A stretch of DNA of 64,000 nt from GCA-2748575 sp965222725 (GCA_965222725.1 OZ244969.1:5456001-5520000); one strand, 5' to 3'; shown: positions 46,607 to 55,444, counted from the stretch's first letter. The notes: generated from the letters alone by a model not told the origin. Program-made: numbers and translations.

Positions 46607-46897
46607 ATGCCCGTTGAATGCAAACAAGATGGTAATACCCTCACCATCAGTATCGTGGGTCGCTTCGACTTTGAAATGGTGCAGGAATTCCGTAATGCCT
46701 ACGCCGACAAGAGCGCCAGCAGTTACGTGATCGACATGCGCGGTACCGAGCACATGGACAGTTCGGCCCTGGGCATGCTGCTGAACATGCGAAAGAGCCT
46801 GGGCGAGAGTGCCGATATCGCCATCATCAACTGCCGGCCGCAAATCAAAAAGATTCTGACCATCTCCCGCTTCGATAAAAAATTCAAGATCGAGTAA
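46607..46897 (+). CDS. STAS-domain anti-sigma factor antagonist, HsbA-like
   Basis: This 96-residue single STAS domain resembles SpoIIAA/RsbV and Pseudomonas HsbA. The phosphorylation region is HMDSSALGMLLNMRK, with candidate serines S52/S53, and the N terminus VECKQDGNTLTISIVGRFDFE is the usual first strand pair. AGGAG lies seven bases before the ATG. It lies between the chemoreceptor gene and a gene carrying both PP2C phosphatase and anti-sigma-kinase-like domains, so its phosphorylation is probably set by that protein. Confidence 0.88.
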   Translation: MPVECKQDGNTLTISIVGRFDFEMVQEFRNAYADKSASSYVIDMRGTEHMDSSALGMLLNMRKSLGESADIAIINCRPQIKKILTISRFDKKFKIE

Positions 46898-46929
46898 GCG
46901 TTGCTAACCGGAATCAGAGCATTCGCGTC

Positions 46930-48588
46930 ATGAAGATATTGGTTGTTGACGATACCGAAGCCAACCGCAAGCTGTTGTCCTGGATTCTTGAAGATGACGG
47001 CCATCAGGTTGTGGAAGCCAGCGATGGCCAGGAAGCGGTGGACCTGTTCAAAAAGGACACCCCGGACATGGTCCTCATGGATGTGATGATGCCGGTGATG
47101 GACGGGTATGAAGCCACCATCGCTATCAAGGAGTACCTGGGCGACAGGCATGTCCCTATTATTTTTCTTACCGCCCTGTCGGACGACGCCTCCCTGGCCA
47201 AATGTTTGTCCATCGGGGGCGATGACTTTCTCAGCAAGCCCATTAATGAGCAGGTGCTGCAAGCCAAGATCAAGGCTCATTCCCGGATCCGCGAACTCAA
47301 CGAACAGATCAACGCCAAGAACGAGGAACTGAAGCGGCTCCACGCCCACACCATGCGGGAACACGAAATTGCCAAGGCCGTGTTCGAACGGGCCATGGCC
47401 GCCAGCCTTCAGGATTGTGCCAATGCGCGCCACTATGTTTCTGCAGCCACCACCTTTAACGGCGACCTGTTATTAACAGCGCCCTCTCCCTCCGGCGGAC
47501 TTTATACCCTGCTGTGTGATTTCACCGGCCACGGCCTGCCGGCCGCTATCGGTGCCCTGCCCGTATCTCAGATCTTTTATGACCTGACCAACGAAGGCAA
47601 AGCCGTCAGTGATATTGCCAGTGAAATTAACAAGGCCCTGGAAAAATTTCTGCCGGACGATATGTTTGCAGTGGCCGCGATTGGTGAACTGAATTCCGAA
47701 GGCAACCGTTTAACCCTGTGGTGTGGCGGCCTGCCGGATATTCTGGTTACCGATGCCGGTGGCAAACTTAAATACAAGATCCAGTCCACCCATATGCCGC
47801 TGGGTGTACTGGATGAAAAGGAATTTGAACGGGATGTCAAAATCTACGAGATGGAAGCGGAAGACCGGGTCTATATCTATTCCGACGGCATACCGGAAGC
47901 CCTGAACCCCGCCGGCGAAATGTACGGCGAAGAGCGCCTGCTCAGCATGTTCAACGGCGACCGTAAAGATCCCTTTGTACGGCTGATTTACGACATCAAA
48001 CAGTTTACCGGACCGGAACAGAACGACGACATCACCATTATCGAACTGATCTGCAAGCCGGTGAAAATGGAATCCAACCCCACAACCCTCGCCAGTGTTC
48101 CCCGCCAGCTGCCCTGGAAGATCCACCTGGATCTGAGTGCCGGTGATCTGCGTTGCTCCTCACCGGTATCCACACTGATCGATATGATGGGTGCCTCGCC
48201 ACTGGTTACCGCCCACAAGGATTTTCTGCACACCATTTTTTCCGAGTTGTTTTCCAACGCACTGGAACACGGCGTACTGGGGCTGTCATCGGAACTGAAA
48301 AAATCGGAAGACGGCTATCTGGAATACTATCAGCAGCGGGAAGAAAAACTCAGCGAGCTGGAAGAAGGGTTTGTCAAAATCACGGTGGAATTCCGTACCC
48401 GGGAAACCCAGGCAGAAGTGCAGATTGAAGTGAAGGATTCCGGCGCCGGCTTTGATATTCAAAACCGCTACAAATCCACCGACGACGATGCCTTCGGACG
48501 CGGCGTTTCTCTGATCGACACCCTGTGCGAAAGCGTGGAATATTCCGAAAACGGCACCCGGGTATGTGCCGTTTACGTGATTGAGTAA
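46930..48588 (+). CDS. HsbR-like response regulator with PP2C phosphatase and HATPase domains
   Basis: This 552-residue protein has three domains in order. A receiver domain (residues 1-120) has acidic pocket D7/D8, phospho-acceptor D51 in LMDVMMPVMDGYE and K103 in SKPIN. A SpoIIE-type PP2C domain (about 155-365) has CDFTGHGLPAAIGALP and IYSDGIPEALNP. A C-terminal HATPase/anti-sigma-like domain (about 420-550) has FSELFSNALEHGVLGL and VKDSGAGFD. In P. aeruginosa HsbR acts on HsbA to switch between flagellar and biofilm outputs. It is co-directional with the STAS gene, 32 bases downstream. Confidence 0.92.
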   Translation: MKILVVDDTEANRKLLSWILEDDGHQVVEASDGQEAVDLFKKDTPDMVLMDVMMPVMDGYEATIAIKEYLGDRHVPIIFLTALSDDASLAKCLSIGGDDFLSKPINEQVLQAKIKAHSRIRELNEQINAKNEELKRLHAHTMREHEIAKAVFERAMAASLQDCANARHYVSAATTFNGDLLLTAPSPSGGLYTLLCDFTGHGLPAAIGALPVSQIFYDLTNEGKAVSDIASEINKALEKFLPDDMFAVAAIGELNSEGNRLTLWCGGLPDILVTDAGGKLKYKIQSTHMPLGVLDEKEFERDVKIYEMEAEDRVYIYSDGIPEALNPAGEMYGEERLLSMFNGDRKDPFVRLIYDIKQFTGPEQNDDITIIELICKPVKMESNPTTLASVPRQLPWKIHLDLSAGDLRCSSPVSTLIDMMGASPLVTAHKDFLHTIFSELFSNALEHGVLGLSSELKKSEDGYLEYYQQREEKLSELEEGFVKITVEFRTRETQAEVQIEVKDSGAGFDIQNRYKSTDDDAFGRGVSLIDTLCESVEYSENGTRVCAVYVIE

Positions 48589-48616
48589 GCACGCTTACCA
48601 CCTCTTTCCTGATGGG

Positions 48617-49642
48617 TTACCCCGGGATTCCACCTGACTGCGCCAGCAATTCCTGGCGGTACACCGAAGGCGTTTTCCCCGTCCACTTTTTAAAAGCCCG
48701 ATGAAAGGAGCTGGCTTCGGAAAATCCCATCAGCATGGCAATTTCATCTATCGTCAGCTCATGCTTTGACAGATAAAACACAGACGCATCCTTGCGGATA
48801 CTGTCCTTGATTTCCTGATAACTGGTATTTTCATCCTTTAACCGGCGGCGCAGGGTTTGCGGGGTCATGTTCAGCTTGTCGCAAATCACGGAAAAATCCG
48901 GAAAGTTGTTGCCGAACTCCTTGCTGATAATGGAACGGATGCGGGCATTAAGACTGGCATTTTCAATATCCCCTTCCATCAGTTCCCGCAGCGAGGAACG
49001 CAAAAACTTGGACAAGGACAGGGAATTCTGCACCAGTGGCATTTTCAGATATCGCTGGTCCAGCACAATTTCCGTGTGGGACTGGTTATAAAACACCGGG
49101 CAGGCATATTGTGAGGCAAACTCGCCGTCATCTTCACAGGGAAAATCAAAACAGATCTTTTTGGGCACAATCTGCTGGCCAATCAGCCAGCTGAGAAAGC
49201 GGATGGTCAGAAACACCACCGCTTCCAGAATATTGCTCTGGAACTCCACTTCGCTGCGCACAAAGTAACGAATGGTGGCTTCATCTTCTTCGTGAAATAA
49301 ACGGGAATAGATATTCAGATTAAACAGTTCATAGAATTTGCTGCCACGCAGAATGGCTTTTTCCAGGGTGGCGCAATTAATCACCGCATGGGCCATCATG
49401 GAAAAGGTACCGGGCTTGGACACCCTGCCTTCACCAAACCCCATAAACTCATCCTGGGTGCGGTGCATCACTTCCAGCATCAGCTCCGTGAACAGGCGCT
49501 TGTCGATGCGCCCGTCTTCCTGATTCACCAGTTCCAGCGAAAGCCCTGCGTTGCTCAGCAGCTCTTCCGTACTTACCCCGCCCCGCTTGGCACCTTCCAG
49601 CAAAAGAAGCACCAGCCTTATTGGTATAGTTCGACCACTCAC
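48617..49642 (-). CDS. AraC-family transcriptional regulator
   Basis: This 341-residue regulator has an N-terminal ligand-type domain of the Arabinose_bd (OruR/ArgR-like) group and a C-terminal AraC DNA-binding domain: NMTPQTLRRRLKDENTSYQE as the first helix-turn-helix and IDEIAMLMGFSEASSFHRAF as the second, ending KWTGKTPSVYRQE. The start is a GTG at 49642. It is divergent from the acyl-CoA dehydrogenase/SDR gene pair, which it may control. The intergenic region holds a pair of direct repeats near the dehydrogenase. The ligand is unknown. Confidence 0.92.
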   Translation of the reverse strand: MSGRTIPIRLVLLLLEGAKRGGVSTEELLSNAGLSLELVNQEDGRIDKRLFTELMLEVMHRTQDEFMGFGEGRVSKPGTFSMMAHAVINCATLEKAILRGSKFYELFNLNIYSRLFHEEDEATIRYFVRSEVEFQSNILEAVVFLTIRFLSWLIGQQIVPKKICFDFPCEDDGEFASQYACPVFYNQSHTEIVLDQRYLKMPLVQNSLSLSKFLRSSLRELMEGDIENASLNARIRSIISKEFGNNFPDFSVICDKLNMTPQTLRRRLKDENTSYQEIKDSIRKDASVFYLSKHELTIDEIAMLMGFSEASSFHRAFKKWTGKTPSVYRQELLAQSGGIPG

Positions 49643-49825
49643 TCTGTTACTACACCCTTATTCAATCCTGATATTTGGAATCTCATTTTCAGGGGTGCCC
49701 ATTTGTTTGACCTGTGAAGCCGTGGCTCGACAGTTTACCCCCATTTCCTCTACTATCGAGGAATACCGCCGACTACTCTAATGCCACCGGGCCACAAGTT
49801 CCAGCGTTGCTGGGCGATTATGTCA

Positions 49826-49852
49826 GTCATTTTGGCATATTGGGTCATTGGC
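49826..49852 (+). promoter_or_regulatory. Direct repeats, candidate AraC-type operator
   Basis: GTCATTTTGGC (49826-49836) and GTCATTGGC (49844-49852) start 18 bases apart, in the gap between the AraC gene and the acyl-CoA dehydrogenase gene. Direct repeats near this spacing are usual for AraC-family sites. The assignment is inference. Confidence 0.4.
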
Positions 49853-49922
49853 GGAAACAGGCGCGCGCACCAAAATGAGTACCCATCAGTCAGGGCTGCA
49901 GCTGTACGGAGCAACGATAAAA

Positions 49923-51059
49923 ATGTCTATAGAAAACAGAGCTATATTTGAAGAAGAACACAACGTATTCCGGGATAACTTCCGTCGTTTCTGCGACGAG
50001 GAAGTCGCCCCTTATACCGAAGAATGGATTGAAAACGGCATCGTGGACCGGGCCGTCTGGGAAAAGGCCGGCGAGAACGGTTTTCTTGCCCCCTTTATCG
50101 ATGAAGAGCACGGTGGCCTGGGTCTGAAAGACTTCCGTTACTCTCTCATCATGATCGAAGAGCTGGCCATGATCGGCGAAGCCGGTTTTGCCCTGAGCCT
50201 GCACAACGATGTCATTGCCCCCTACCTGGACAGTTACACAACACCTGAACAGAAAGCCCGCTGGCTGCCAAAAGTCTGCTCCGGTGAAGCCATTCTGGCC
50301 ATTGCCATGACCGAGCCGGGCACCGGCTCTGACCTGCAGAACATCAAAACCAAACTGGAAGACAAAGGCGATCATTACATCCTGAATGGCTCCAAAACCT
50401 TTATCTCCAACGGCATTATTTCCGACCTGGTGATTGTTGCTGCCAAAACCGACGAAGGTGTCAGCCTGGCAGTGGTTGAACGGGGTATGGAGGGTTTCAG
50501 CCGCGGTCGCAACCTGAAAAAAATGGGTATGAAATCCCAGGACACTGCCGAGCTGTTCTTTGAAAACGTCATCGTTCCCAAGGAAAACCTGCTGGGTCAG
50601 CCCGGTCAGGGCTTTATCTACCTGATGCAGAAACTGGCGCAGGAACGCCTGGTATGCGCCGCCGGCGCCATGGCGGCCTGCCACTTCTGCTTTGAAGAAA
50701 CCCTGGACTACGTGAAAGAACGTACCGCCTTTGGCCGCCCCATCGGCAAGTTCCAGAACTCACGCTTCAAGATGGCAGAAATGCATACTGAAATTACCAT
50801 CGGCCAAAGCTTTGTCGACAACCTGGTGATGAAACTGACCGATAACAACCTGTCGGCAGAAGAAGCGTCCATGGCCAAATGGTGGTGTACCGATCTGCAA
50901 AACCGCGTGGCAGATCAGTGTGTACAACTTCACGGCGGCTACGGCTACATGATGGAATACCCCATCGCCCGGGCCTACGTGGATTCAAGAATAACCCCGA
51001 TCTTTGCTGGTACCAATGAAATCATGAAAGAGATCATTGGCCGCGGGCTGGGGCTATAG
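49923..51059 (+). CDS. Acyl-CoA dehydrogenase
   Basis: This 378-residue FAD enzyme oxidises acyl-CoA to enoyl-CoA. Family blocks appear in order: DEEHGGLGLKDFRYSLI, AMTEPGTGSDLQNIKT, NGSKTFISNG, LAQERLVCAAGAMAA, FGRPIGKFQNSRFKMAEM, QLHGGYGYMMEY and the closing FAGTNEIMKEIIGRGLGL. The chosen ATG at 49923 opens the usual N terminus (IFEEEHNVFRDNFRRFCDEE); earlier starts add unrelated residues and cross the candidate operator. It is followed by an SDR gene and is divergent from an AraC regulator. It resembles long-chain enzymes more than the copy at 37966 does. Confidence 0.93.
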   Translation: MSIENRAIFEEEHNVFRDNFRRFCDEEVAPYTEEWIENGIVDRAVWEKAGENGFLAPFIDEEHGGLGLKDFRYSLIMIEELAMIGEAGFALSLHNDVIAPYLDSYTTPEQKARWLPKVCSGEAILAIAMTEPGTGSDLQNIKTKLEDKGDHYILNGSKTFISNGIISDLVIVAAKTDEGVSLAVVERGMEGFSRGRNLKKMGMKSQDTAELFFENVIVPKENLLGQPGQGFIYLMQKLAQERLVCAAGAMAACHFCFEETLDYVKERTAFGRPIGKFQNSRFKMAEMHTEITIGQSFVDNLVMKLTDNNLSAEEASMAKWWCTDLQNRVADQCVQLHGGYGYMMEYPIARAYVDSRITPIFAGTNEIMKEIIGRGLGL

Positions 51060-51065
51060 AGGGAA

Positions 51066-51148
51066 GCTGCTCTTAAAGCAGCACAAGACAAAGGCGGTCC
51101 ATTCGCGTTGTAGAGACGTGCTCTTCAGCAGGATGCACCGCCTTTTTT
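51066..51148 (+). terminator. Two-hairpin intergenic element ending in a terminator
   Basis: A first hairpin GCTGC/GCAGC (51066-51082) is followed by AAGGCGGT (51091-51098) pairing with ACCGCCTT (51137-51144) across a 38-base loop, with a T6 run overlapping the last arm. The shape suits termination after the acyl-CoA dehydrogenase gene, though the loop is unusually long. Confidence 0.6.
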
Positions 51149-51194
51149 ATGTCTGCACAAAAGAAGAACCCATAACCACAAGAGGTTGGTAACC

Positions 51195-52097
51195 ATGTCA
51201 AACATTCGCTTCGATGATCGGGTGGTGATTGTCACCGGTGCCGGGAACGGCCTGGGAAAAAGCCACGCGCTGGAATTTGCCAAACGCGGCGCCAAAGTCG
51301 TTGTTAACGATCTGGGTGGCAGCGCCACCGGAGAAGGTGAAAGCAAAAGCGCAGCCGATGCTGTGGTTGATGAAATCCAGGCAGCCGGAGGCGAAGCCGT
51401 TGCCAACTACGACTCCGTTACCGACGGAGACAAGATCGTGGAATCCGCCCTGGATAATTTCGGCCGTATTGATGTGGTTATCAATAATGCCGGTATTCTG
51501 CGGGACAAAAGCTTTCACAAGATGACCGACGACGATTGGGATCTGGTGTATCAGGTGCACGTCAAAGGCGCTTACAAGGTGTCCCACGCTGCCTGGCCCC
51601 ACCTGCGGGACAACCAGTACGGTCGCCTGATTTTTACCGCCTCGGCAGCGGGTATTTACGGCAACTTTGGGCAGGCCAACTATTCCATGGCCAAACTGGG
51701 GCTGCACGGCTTGTCGCAAACCCTGGCGCTGGAAGGCAAAAAATACAACATTCTGTCCAATGCCATTGCGCCTGTGGCCGGTTCACGTATGACAGAAACC
51801 ATTCTGCCGCCGCAACTGGTGGAACAGCTGAAGCCGGAATACGTCACGCCGCTGGTCGTTAAACTGTGCGATGAGAATAATCAGGAAACCGGTGGCCTGT
51901 TCGAAGTAGGCGCCGGCTGGATCGGTCAGCTACGCTGGGAGCGGGCCAAAGGTGTTGGCTTTAATATTACCGATGGCCTGTCGGCGGAAGCCATTGCCGA
52001 AAGCTGGGAACAGATCTGCGATTTCACCAACGCGGATCACCCCCGCAATACCCAGGAAGCCATGACGTCTATGATGCAGAACCTGCAGAACAAATAG
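51195..52097 (+). CDS. SDR-family 3-hydroxyacyl-CoA dehydrogenase-like protein
   Basis: This 300-residue short-chain dehydrogenase resembles the dehydrogenase unit of peroxisomal multifunctional enzyme 2 (HSD17B4 type). The cofactor motif is VTGAGNGLGKSHALEFAKRG, then VVNDLGGSATGEGESK, NNAG, and the catalytic SAAGIYGNFGQANYSMAK with YxxxK. The long C-terminal part (VVKLCDENNQETGGLFEVG) is typical of this subgroup. The ATG at 51195 has AGAGG nine bases upstream. Placed after the acyl-CoA dehydrogenase gene, it probably acts in a beta-oxidation-like route. Confidence 0.9.
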   Translation: MSNIRFDDRVVIVTGAGNGLGKSHALEFAKRGAKVVVNDLGGSATGEGESKSAADAVVDEIQAAGGEAVANYDSVTDGDKIVESALDNFGRIDVVINNAGILRDKSFHKMTDDDWDLVYQVHVKGAYKVSHAAWPHLRDNQYGRLIFTASAAGIYGNFGQANYSMAKLGLHGLSQTLALEGKKYNILSNAIAPVAGSRMTETILPPQLVEQLKPEYVTPLVVKLCDENNQETGGLFEVGAGWIGQLRWERAKGVGFNITDGLSAEAIAESWEQICDFTNADHPRNTQEAMTSMMQNLQNK

Positions 52098-52127
52098 ACT
52101 GCTACACGCTTTCCGGATCTGAACTGC

Positions 52128-52158
52128 AACAATGGCCGCTCCCTGCGGCCATTGTTTT
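52128..52158 (+). terminator. Rho-independent terminator of the SDR gene
   Basis: AACAATGGCCGC pairs perfectly with GCGGCCATTGTT (12 base pairs) around TCCCT and ends in TTTT. Confidence 0.88.
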
Positions 52159-52179
52159 ATGGGTTAGACGAAACGACCG

Positions 52180-52917
52180 TTACTGTGACTTGGGCAATGA
52201 ACCTGTGTCACCGGTATTTTTCTGCATCAGCTCATGAACCTTCTTCGCATCCCAGAGCTTTTTATACTCTTCGTTAAAACGCTTGAGGTATTTCTTGCCG
52301 GCCTCGTCACCTGAAAAACCAAAATAAATGGGTGATCCCATCACACTCTTTTTAATGGCAAAGCTGTCATCCAGCTTTTCTGCCTTGATAATGGGATCCA
52401 GATCTTCCTCGTAATCCAGCACCGCATCCACTCTGCCGGCTTTAAGCATTTTAACCATGTTTTCCAGGGACGCCTTTTCCGCATAATTCATTTTGACATC
52501 GGTAATGGTGTTAAAACCGTAATCAATCTTGGCCACCACACTTTTACCCGCCAGTGATTCCGCCCCCTTCCATGACTTGTTCAGTTCCGGCGACACCAGG
52601 GCATCCACCAGATCCTGCTCAACCACATACTTCGACACCTGGCCTTCCGGCACTTCCTCCTTATAAATGCCCAGAACAACATGGGCCTGATTGTTCAAGG
52701 CCATCTGAACGGAACGGGCGTAGGGCACTATCTTGATATCCAGCTTGTATTCCGGTTCTGGAAACACCGCCCGTAACAGATCAAAGTAATAACCGGTTCC
52801 ATCCTGATTGGTATAGCTGGACCATTCATCCGTGGCCACAGTAATGGTTTCTGCCGCGGTTGCGGGCACAGAAAAACAAAAGAAAAGTGATAAAAGTGCA
52901 GGAAGGAAAGGTTTCAT
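52180..52917 (-). CDS. Periplasmic solute-binding protein, SBP_bac_3 type
   Basis: This 245-residue exported protein has a signal peptide (MKPFLPALLSLFFCFSVPATA) and the family 3 solute-binding fold: TVATDEWSSYTNQDGTGYYFDLLRAVF, then the hinge region RSVQMALNNQAHVVLGIY, and KSVVAKIDYGFN. Members usually bind amino acids or similar small polar compounds. I chose the ATG at 52917, where the signal peptide starts. No permease or ATPase gene is beside it, so it is an orphan binding protein, as is the related one at 58943. Confidence 0.85.
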   Translation of the reverse strand: MKPFLPALLSLFFCFSVPATAAETITVATDEWSSYTNQDGTGYYFDLLRAVFPEPEYKLDIKIVPYARSVQMALNNQAHVVLGIYKEEVPEGQVSKYVVEQDLVDALVSPELNKSWKGAESLAGKSVVAKIDYGFNTITDVKMNYAEKASLENMVKMLKAGRVDAVLDYEEDLDPIIKAEKLDDSFAIKKSVMGSPIYFGFSGDEAGKKYLKRFNEEYKKLWDAKKVHELMQKNTGDTGSLPKSQ

Positions 52918-52998
52918 GGGATTAGCCCTGTTTATGTAGGTGTTGATGTGTAGCGTCAACCATAAACATAGACAGGGCTGCTTGTATCATCAAGGCAG

Positions 52999-53781
52999 TC
53001 AGGGTTTGCGGTATTTCGCCAGTTGCCGGCTCAGGGCCACCAGCTGATTGTTGCTGTCCCAGATTTCGCCGTCTTCTTCCATCAGGCCGTTGGTCAGGTA
53101 GCGGGTGGTAAAGCGCCCCAGCAAGGCACCGGGTGCAGGTCTGGCCCTTACCTGCACAGTCAGTTCCAGTGTCGGCACCCAGCCGGCAGAACCGTATACG
53201 GCAAATACCGTCGGGGGCACACAATCGCTGAAAAAGGGCAAGGCCAGTACACTGGCATCCGAACCATCGGCAAAGCCGAAGCTGAGTACATGTTCAGGCT
53301 TGCTGGTTAACTCACCCTCTATCCAGGCCCCTTCATCGGGGGCGAACAGCATCGTCACCCGGTCATGAATGGCCAGGGTTTTGGGTAATTGCAGGCATTG
53401 CGCCGGATCGGGCCAGGGCGGCGGCTCGGAGCCGATCCAGGTTTCTCCCCGGGTGCGGGAAAGATCGCCGTAGGTGGCGGTAAAACGGGCCCTTTCCTCG
53501 CCACCCTGAATCAGGCGGGCACAACCGGTAGACACCGAACGCCCCTCACGGAGCAGCTCAAAATCAATCTCACACTCGCCCACTTCACCGCGGTCCAGAA
53601 AGTGGCCGGTAATGGTCAGGGGATCGGGATGGGGCAAAGCCTCCTGCAACACCTGGGCAGCGATTCCCATCAGATAGCCCCCATTGGGAATGGCACCGAT
53701 ATTCCAGCGTGGCGTTACCTCTCCTTTCCACAATGTTTCACTGATTTTGGTGACTTTGGTGTCGTCGCTGTATTCCCCCAT
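52999..53781 (-). CDS. Acyl-CoA thioesterase, TesB-like double hotdog
   Basis: This 260-residue protein has two hotdog halves. The first carries WNIGAIPNGGYLMGIAAQVL and GRSVSTGCARLIQGG, and the second has ELTVQVRARPAPGALLGRFTTRYL with the terminal NGLMEEDGEIWDSNNQLVALSRQLAKY, typical of the TesB-like/4HBT_3 group. It should hydrolyse fatty acyl-CoA. Its ATG is 19 bases after the SirB2-like gene stop, so the two are probably co-transcribed. Confidence 0.87.
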   Translation of the reverse strand: MGEYSDDTKVTKISETLWKGEVTPRWNIGAIPNGGYLMGIAAQVLQEALPHPDPLTITGHFLDRGEVGECEIDFELLREGRSVSTGCARLIQGGEERARFTATYGDLSRTRGETWIGSEPPPWPDPAQCLQLPKTLAIHDRVTMLFAPDEGAWIEGELTSKPEHVLSFGFADGSDASVLALPFFSDCVPPTVFAVYGSAGWVPTLELTVQVRARPAPGALLGRFTTRYLTNGLMEEDGEIWDSNNQLVALSRQLAKYRKP

Positions 53782-53800
53782 GGATCCCCCGTTTTAGCGG

Positions 53801-54190
53801 TTAGACAAATTTTGCCAGCGCCCCCAGCGGATGGTGGGCAAAGGCAACACTGAGCATGTACACAAAGCACAACAGGGCAAAGATAAAGGCCGCAATGCGG
53901 ATCGCTTTGGTTTTGCCCCGCTTGATGGCAATGGTGCCGGCCACAATATAGAGCACCAGGGCCAGTACCTTGGCGGTCAGCCAGCCGTGCACAAAGGGAT
54001 ACTGCTGAATCTGCACCATGAGCACAATGGCACAAGCTAACAAAAGGGTGTCAATCACGTGGGGGACTATCTTCACCCAGCGTTGCGCTAGCAGGGGTGA
54101 ATCCACTAACATCCACACTCCGCGAACAAAGAAAAAGATGCCGCTGAGCAGCGCAAAAGTCATGTGGGCGTGCTTGAAGGCCATATACAT
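53801..54190 (-). CDS. SirB2-family membrane protein
   Basis: This 129-residue protein has four hydrophobic helices and matches the SirB2 family: MAFKHAHMTFALLSGIFFFVRGVWML at the start, VIDTLLLACAIVLMVQIQQYPF, WLTAKVLALVLYIVAGTIAI with a basic RGKTKAIR, and a final helix. I chose the ATG at 54190, because the family starts here; a much longer frame in the same phase runs into the opposite gene and is not real. SirB2 function is not established. Confidence 0.82.
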   Translation of the reverse strand: MYMAFKHAHMTFALLSGIFFFVRGVWMLVDSPLLAQRWVKIVPHVIDTLLLACAIVLMVQIQQYPFVHGWLTAKVLALVLYIVAGTIAIKRGKTKAIRIAAFIFALLCFVYMLSVAFAHHPLGALAKFV

Positions 54191-54229
54191 AATAAAAATC
54201 CCCGATAATTTCAGCCAAATGAGTAACTT

Positions 54230-55270
54230 ATGGTGCAGTACAATAAATTGATAAACGCCAACGGGCAACCACAGTTTGGCGTGTTCGAACATCCGATCAG
54301 GGAAATCAACTACCGCGACTACGATTACCACAGTGTCATGGATCGCAAGGCGGGCGCGCTGGCCCGGTACTTTCACTTCAATCAGTTCCAGTTTATCGGC
54401 GTCACCAGTGAGGATTTTGTATTTGGCTGTGCACTGGTGGATATCAAATACCTGAGTAATGCCTTTGTATACCTGTACAACCGCAAAACCCACACCATCG
54501 ACGAATACAGCTTTCTGCAGCCGCTGGCACTGAACGCTGCCCTGTCCACCCACCCGGACAACGGCACCAGCCGCTTCAAAAAGGGCAAGGCGGACTTTAC
54601 CATCAGCGCCAGCGAAGATCCCCGCCAACGCACGCTGACCGCCCGTATCGGCAAAGAGATTGATGTGGATATTACCCTCACCGAGCCGGACAACTACGAA
54701 CCCCTGGCGGTATGCAGCCAGAACGGCTACAGCGGCTGGACCTACACCCAGAAAGCCCCGGCGTTACGGGTGTCCGGCAACCTGCGCTGGAAAGATCAGG
54801 AGTATTCACTGGATGCAGACCAGGCCCTGGGCAGCTACGACTGGAGCTGTGGTTATATGCGCCGGGAAACCGCCTGGAACTGGGCCAGCATGTCCGGTCA
54901 TCTGGAAGATGGCCGCCGTATCGGGTTTAACTTTGCCTCCGGCGTGAACGAAACCGGTATTACGGAAAACGGATTCTGGCTGAACGACAAGCTCTACAAA
55001 CTGGGACAGGTCAGATTTATCTATGACCGGAAAGATCGTTACGGTCAGTGGAAACTGGAATCCTGCGATGGCCGGGTAAACCTGTACTTTGAAGCTGAAG
55101 GCGAGCGCTCGGAAAAACTCAACGTGGTATTGCTGGCGTCCAATTTCACCCAGCTGTTCGGCAAGTTTTTCGGTACGATCAAAACCGGAGACGGCGAAAG
55201 CGGTGAAGGCGAAACCCTGACCCTGAACGGCCAGACCGGTTTCGCTGAAGACCATTATGCCAAATGGTAA
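54230..55270 (+). CDS. DUF2804 domain protein
   Basis: This 346-residue protein matches the DUF2804 family, with the characteristic start INANGQPQFGVFEHPI, EFQFIGVTSEDFVFGCALVDIKYL-like and YDWSCGYMRRETAWNWASMSG stretches, and the acidic RFIYDRKDRYGQWKLESCDGRV near the end. The fold is related to lipocalin-like AttH/TcmK proteins. It has no signal peptide and no known reaction. It is divergent from the SirB2-like gene by 39 bases. Confidence 0.8.
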   Translation: MVQYNKLINANGQPQFGVFEHPIREINYRDYDYHSVMDRKAGALARYFHFNQFQFIGVTSEDFVFGCALVDIKYLSNAFVYLYNRKTHTIDEYSFLQPLALNAALSTHPDNGTSRFKKGKADFTISASEDPRQRTLTARIGKEIDVDITLTEPDNYEPLAVCSQNGYSGWTYTQKAPALRVSGNLRWKDQEYSLDADQALGSYDWSCGYMRRETAWNWASMSGHLEDGRRIGFNFASGVNETGITENGFWLNDKLYKLGQVRFIYDRKDRYGQWKLESCDGRVNLYFEAEGERSEKLNVVLLASNFTQLFGKFFGTIKTGDGESGEGETLTLNGQTGFAEDHYAKW

Positions 55271-55322
55271 TTAACCCGCGGACTTTTTAGAAAGATATCA
55301 GCCCCTTGAACCCTGAGCTTTT

Positions 55323-55356
55323 TGCCGGCTTAGACTGCTTTGTTATGAAGCCGGCA
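55323..55356. repeat. 9-base inverted repeat before the EAL gene
   Basis: TGCCGGCTT (55323-55331) and AAGCCGGCA (55348-55356) flank a 16-base loop. No T run follows on either strand at the right position, so it is not a standard terminator. It lies between the DUF2804 gene and the EAL gene. Confidence 0.55.
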
Positions 55357-55444
55357 TAATCCCGCCTTTGCCTGGAAGCCCATCGGCTCCCTGTCTAAAC
55401 TGATTACACCTCATCCAATTTCGGACACCGAAACAAGCAGTAGA

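Noticed and set aside
53801..54628. A 275-residue reading frame reaching across the DUF2804 gene
   Set aside because: Only the C-terminal 129 residues match a family (SirB2); the rest is the reverse reading of the DUF2804 gene.
55323..55356. Terminator after the DUF2804 gene
   Set aside because: The stem is perfect, but no T run follows on the plus strand, so it is listed only as a repeat.
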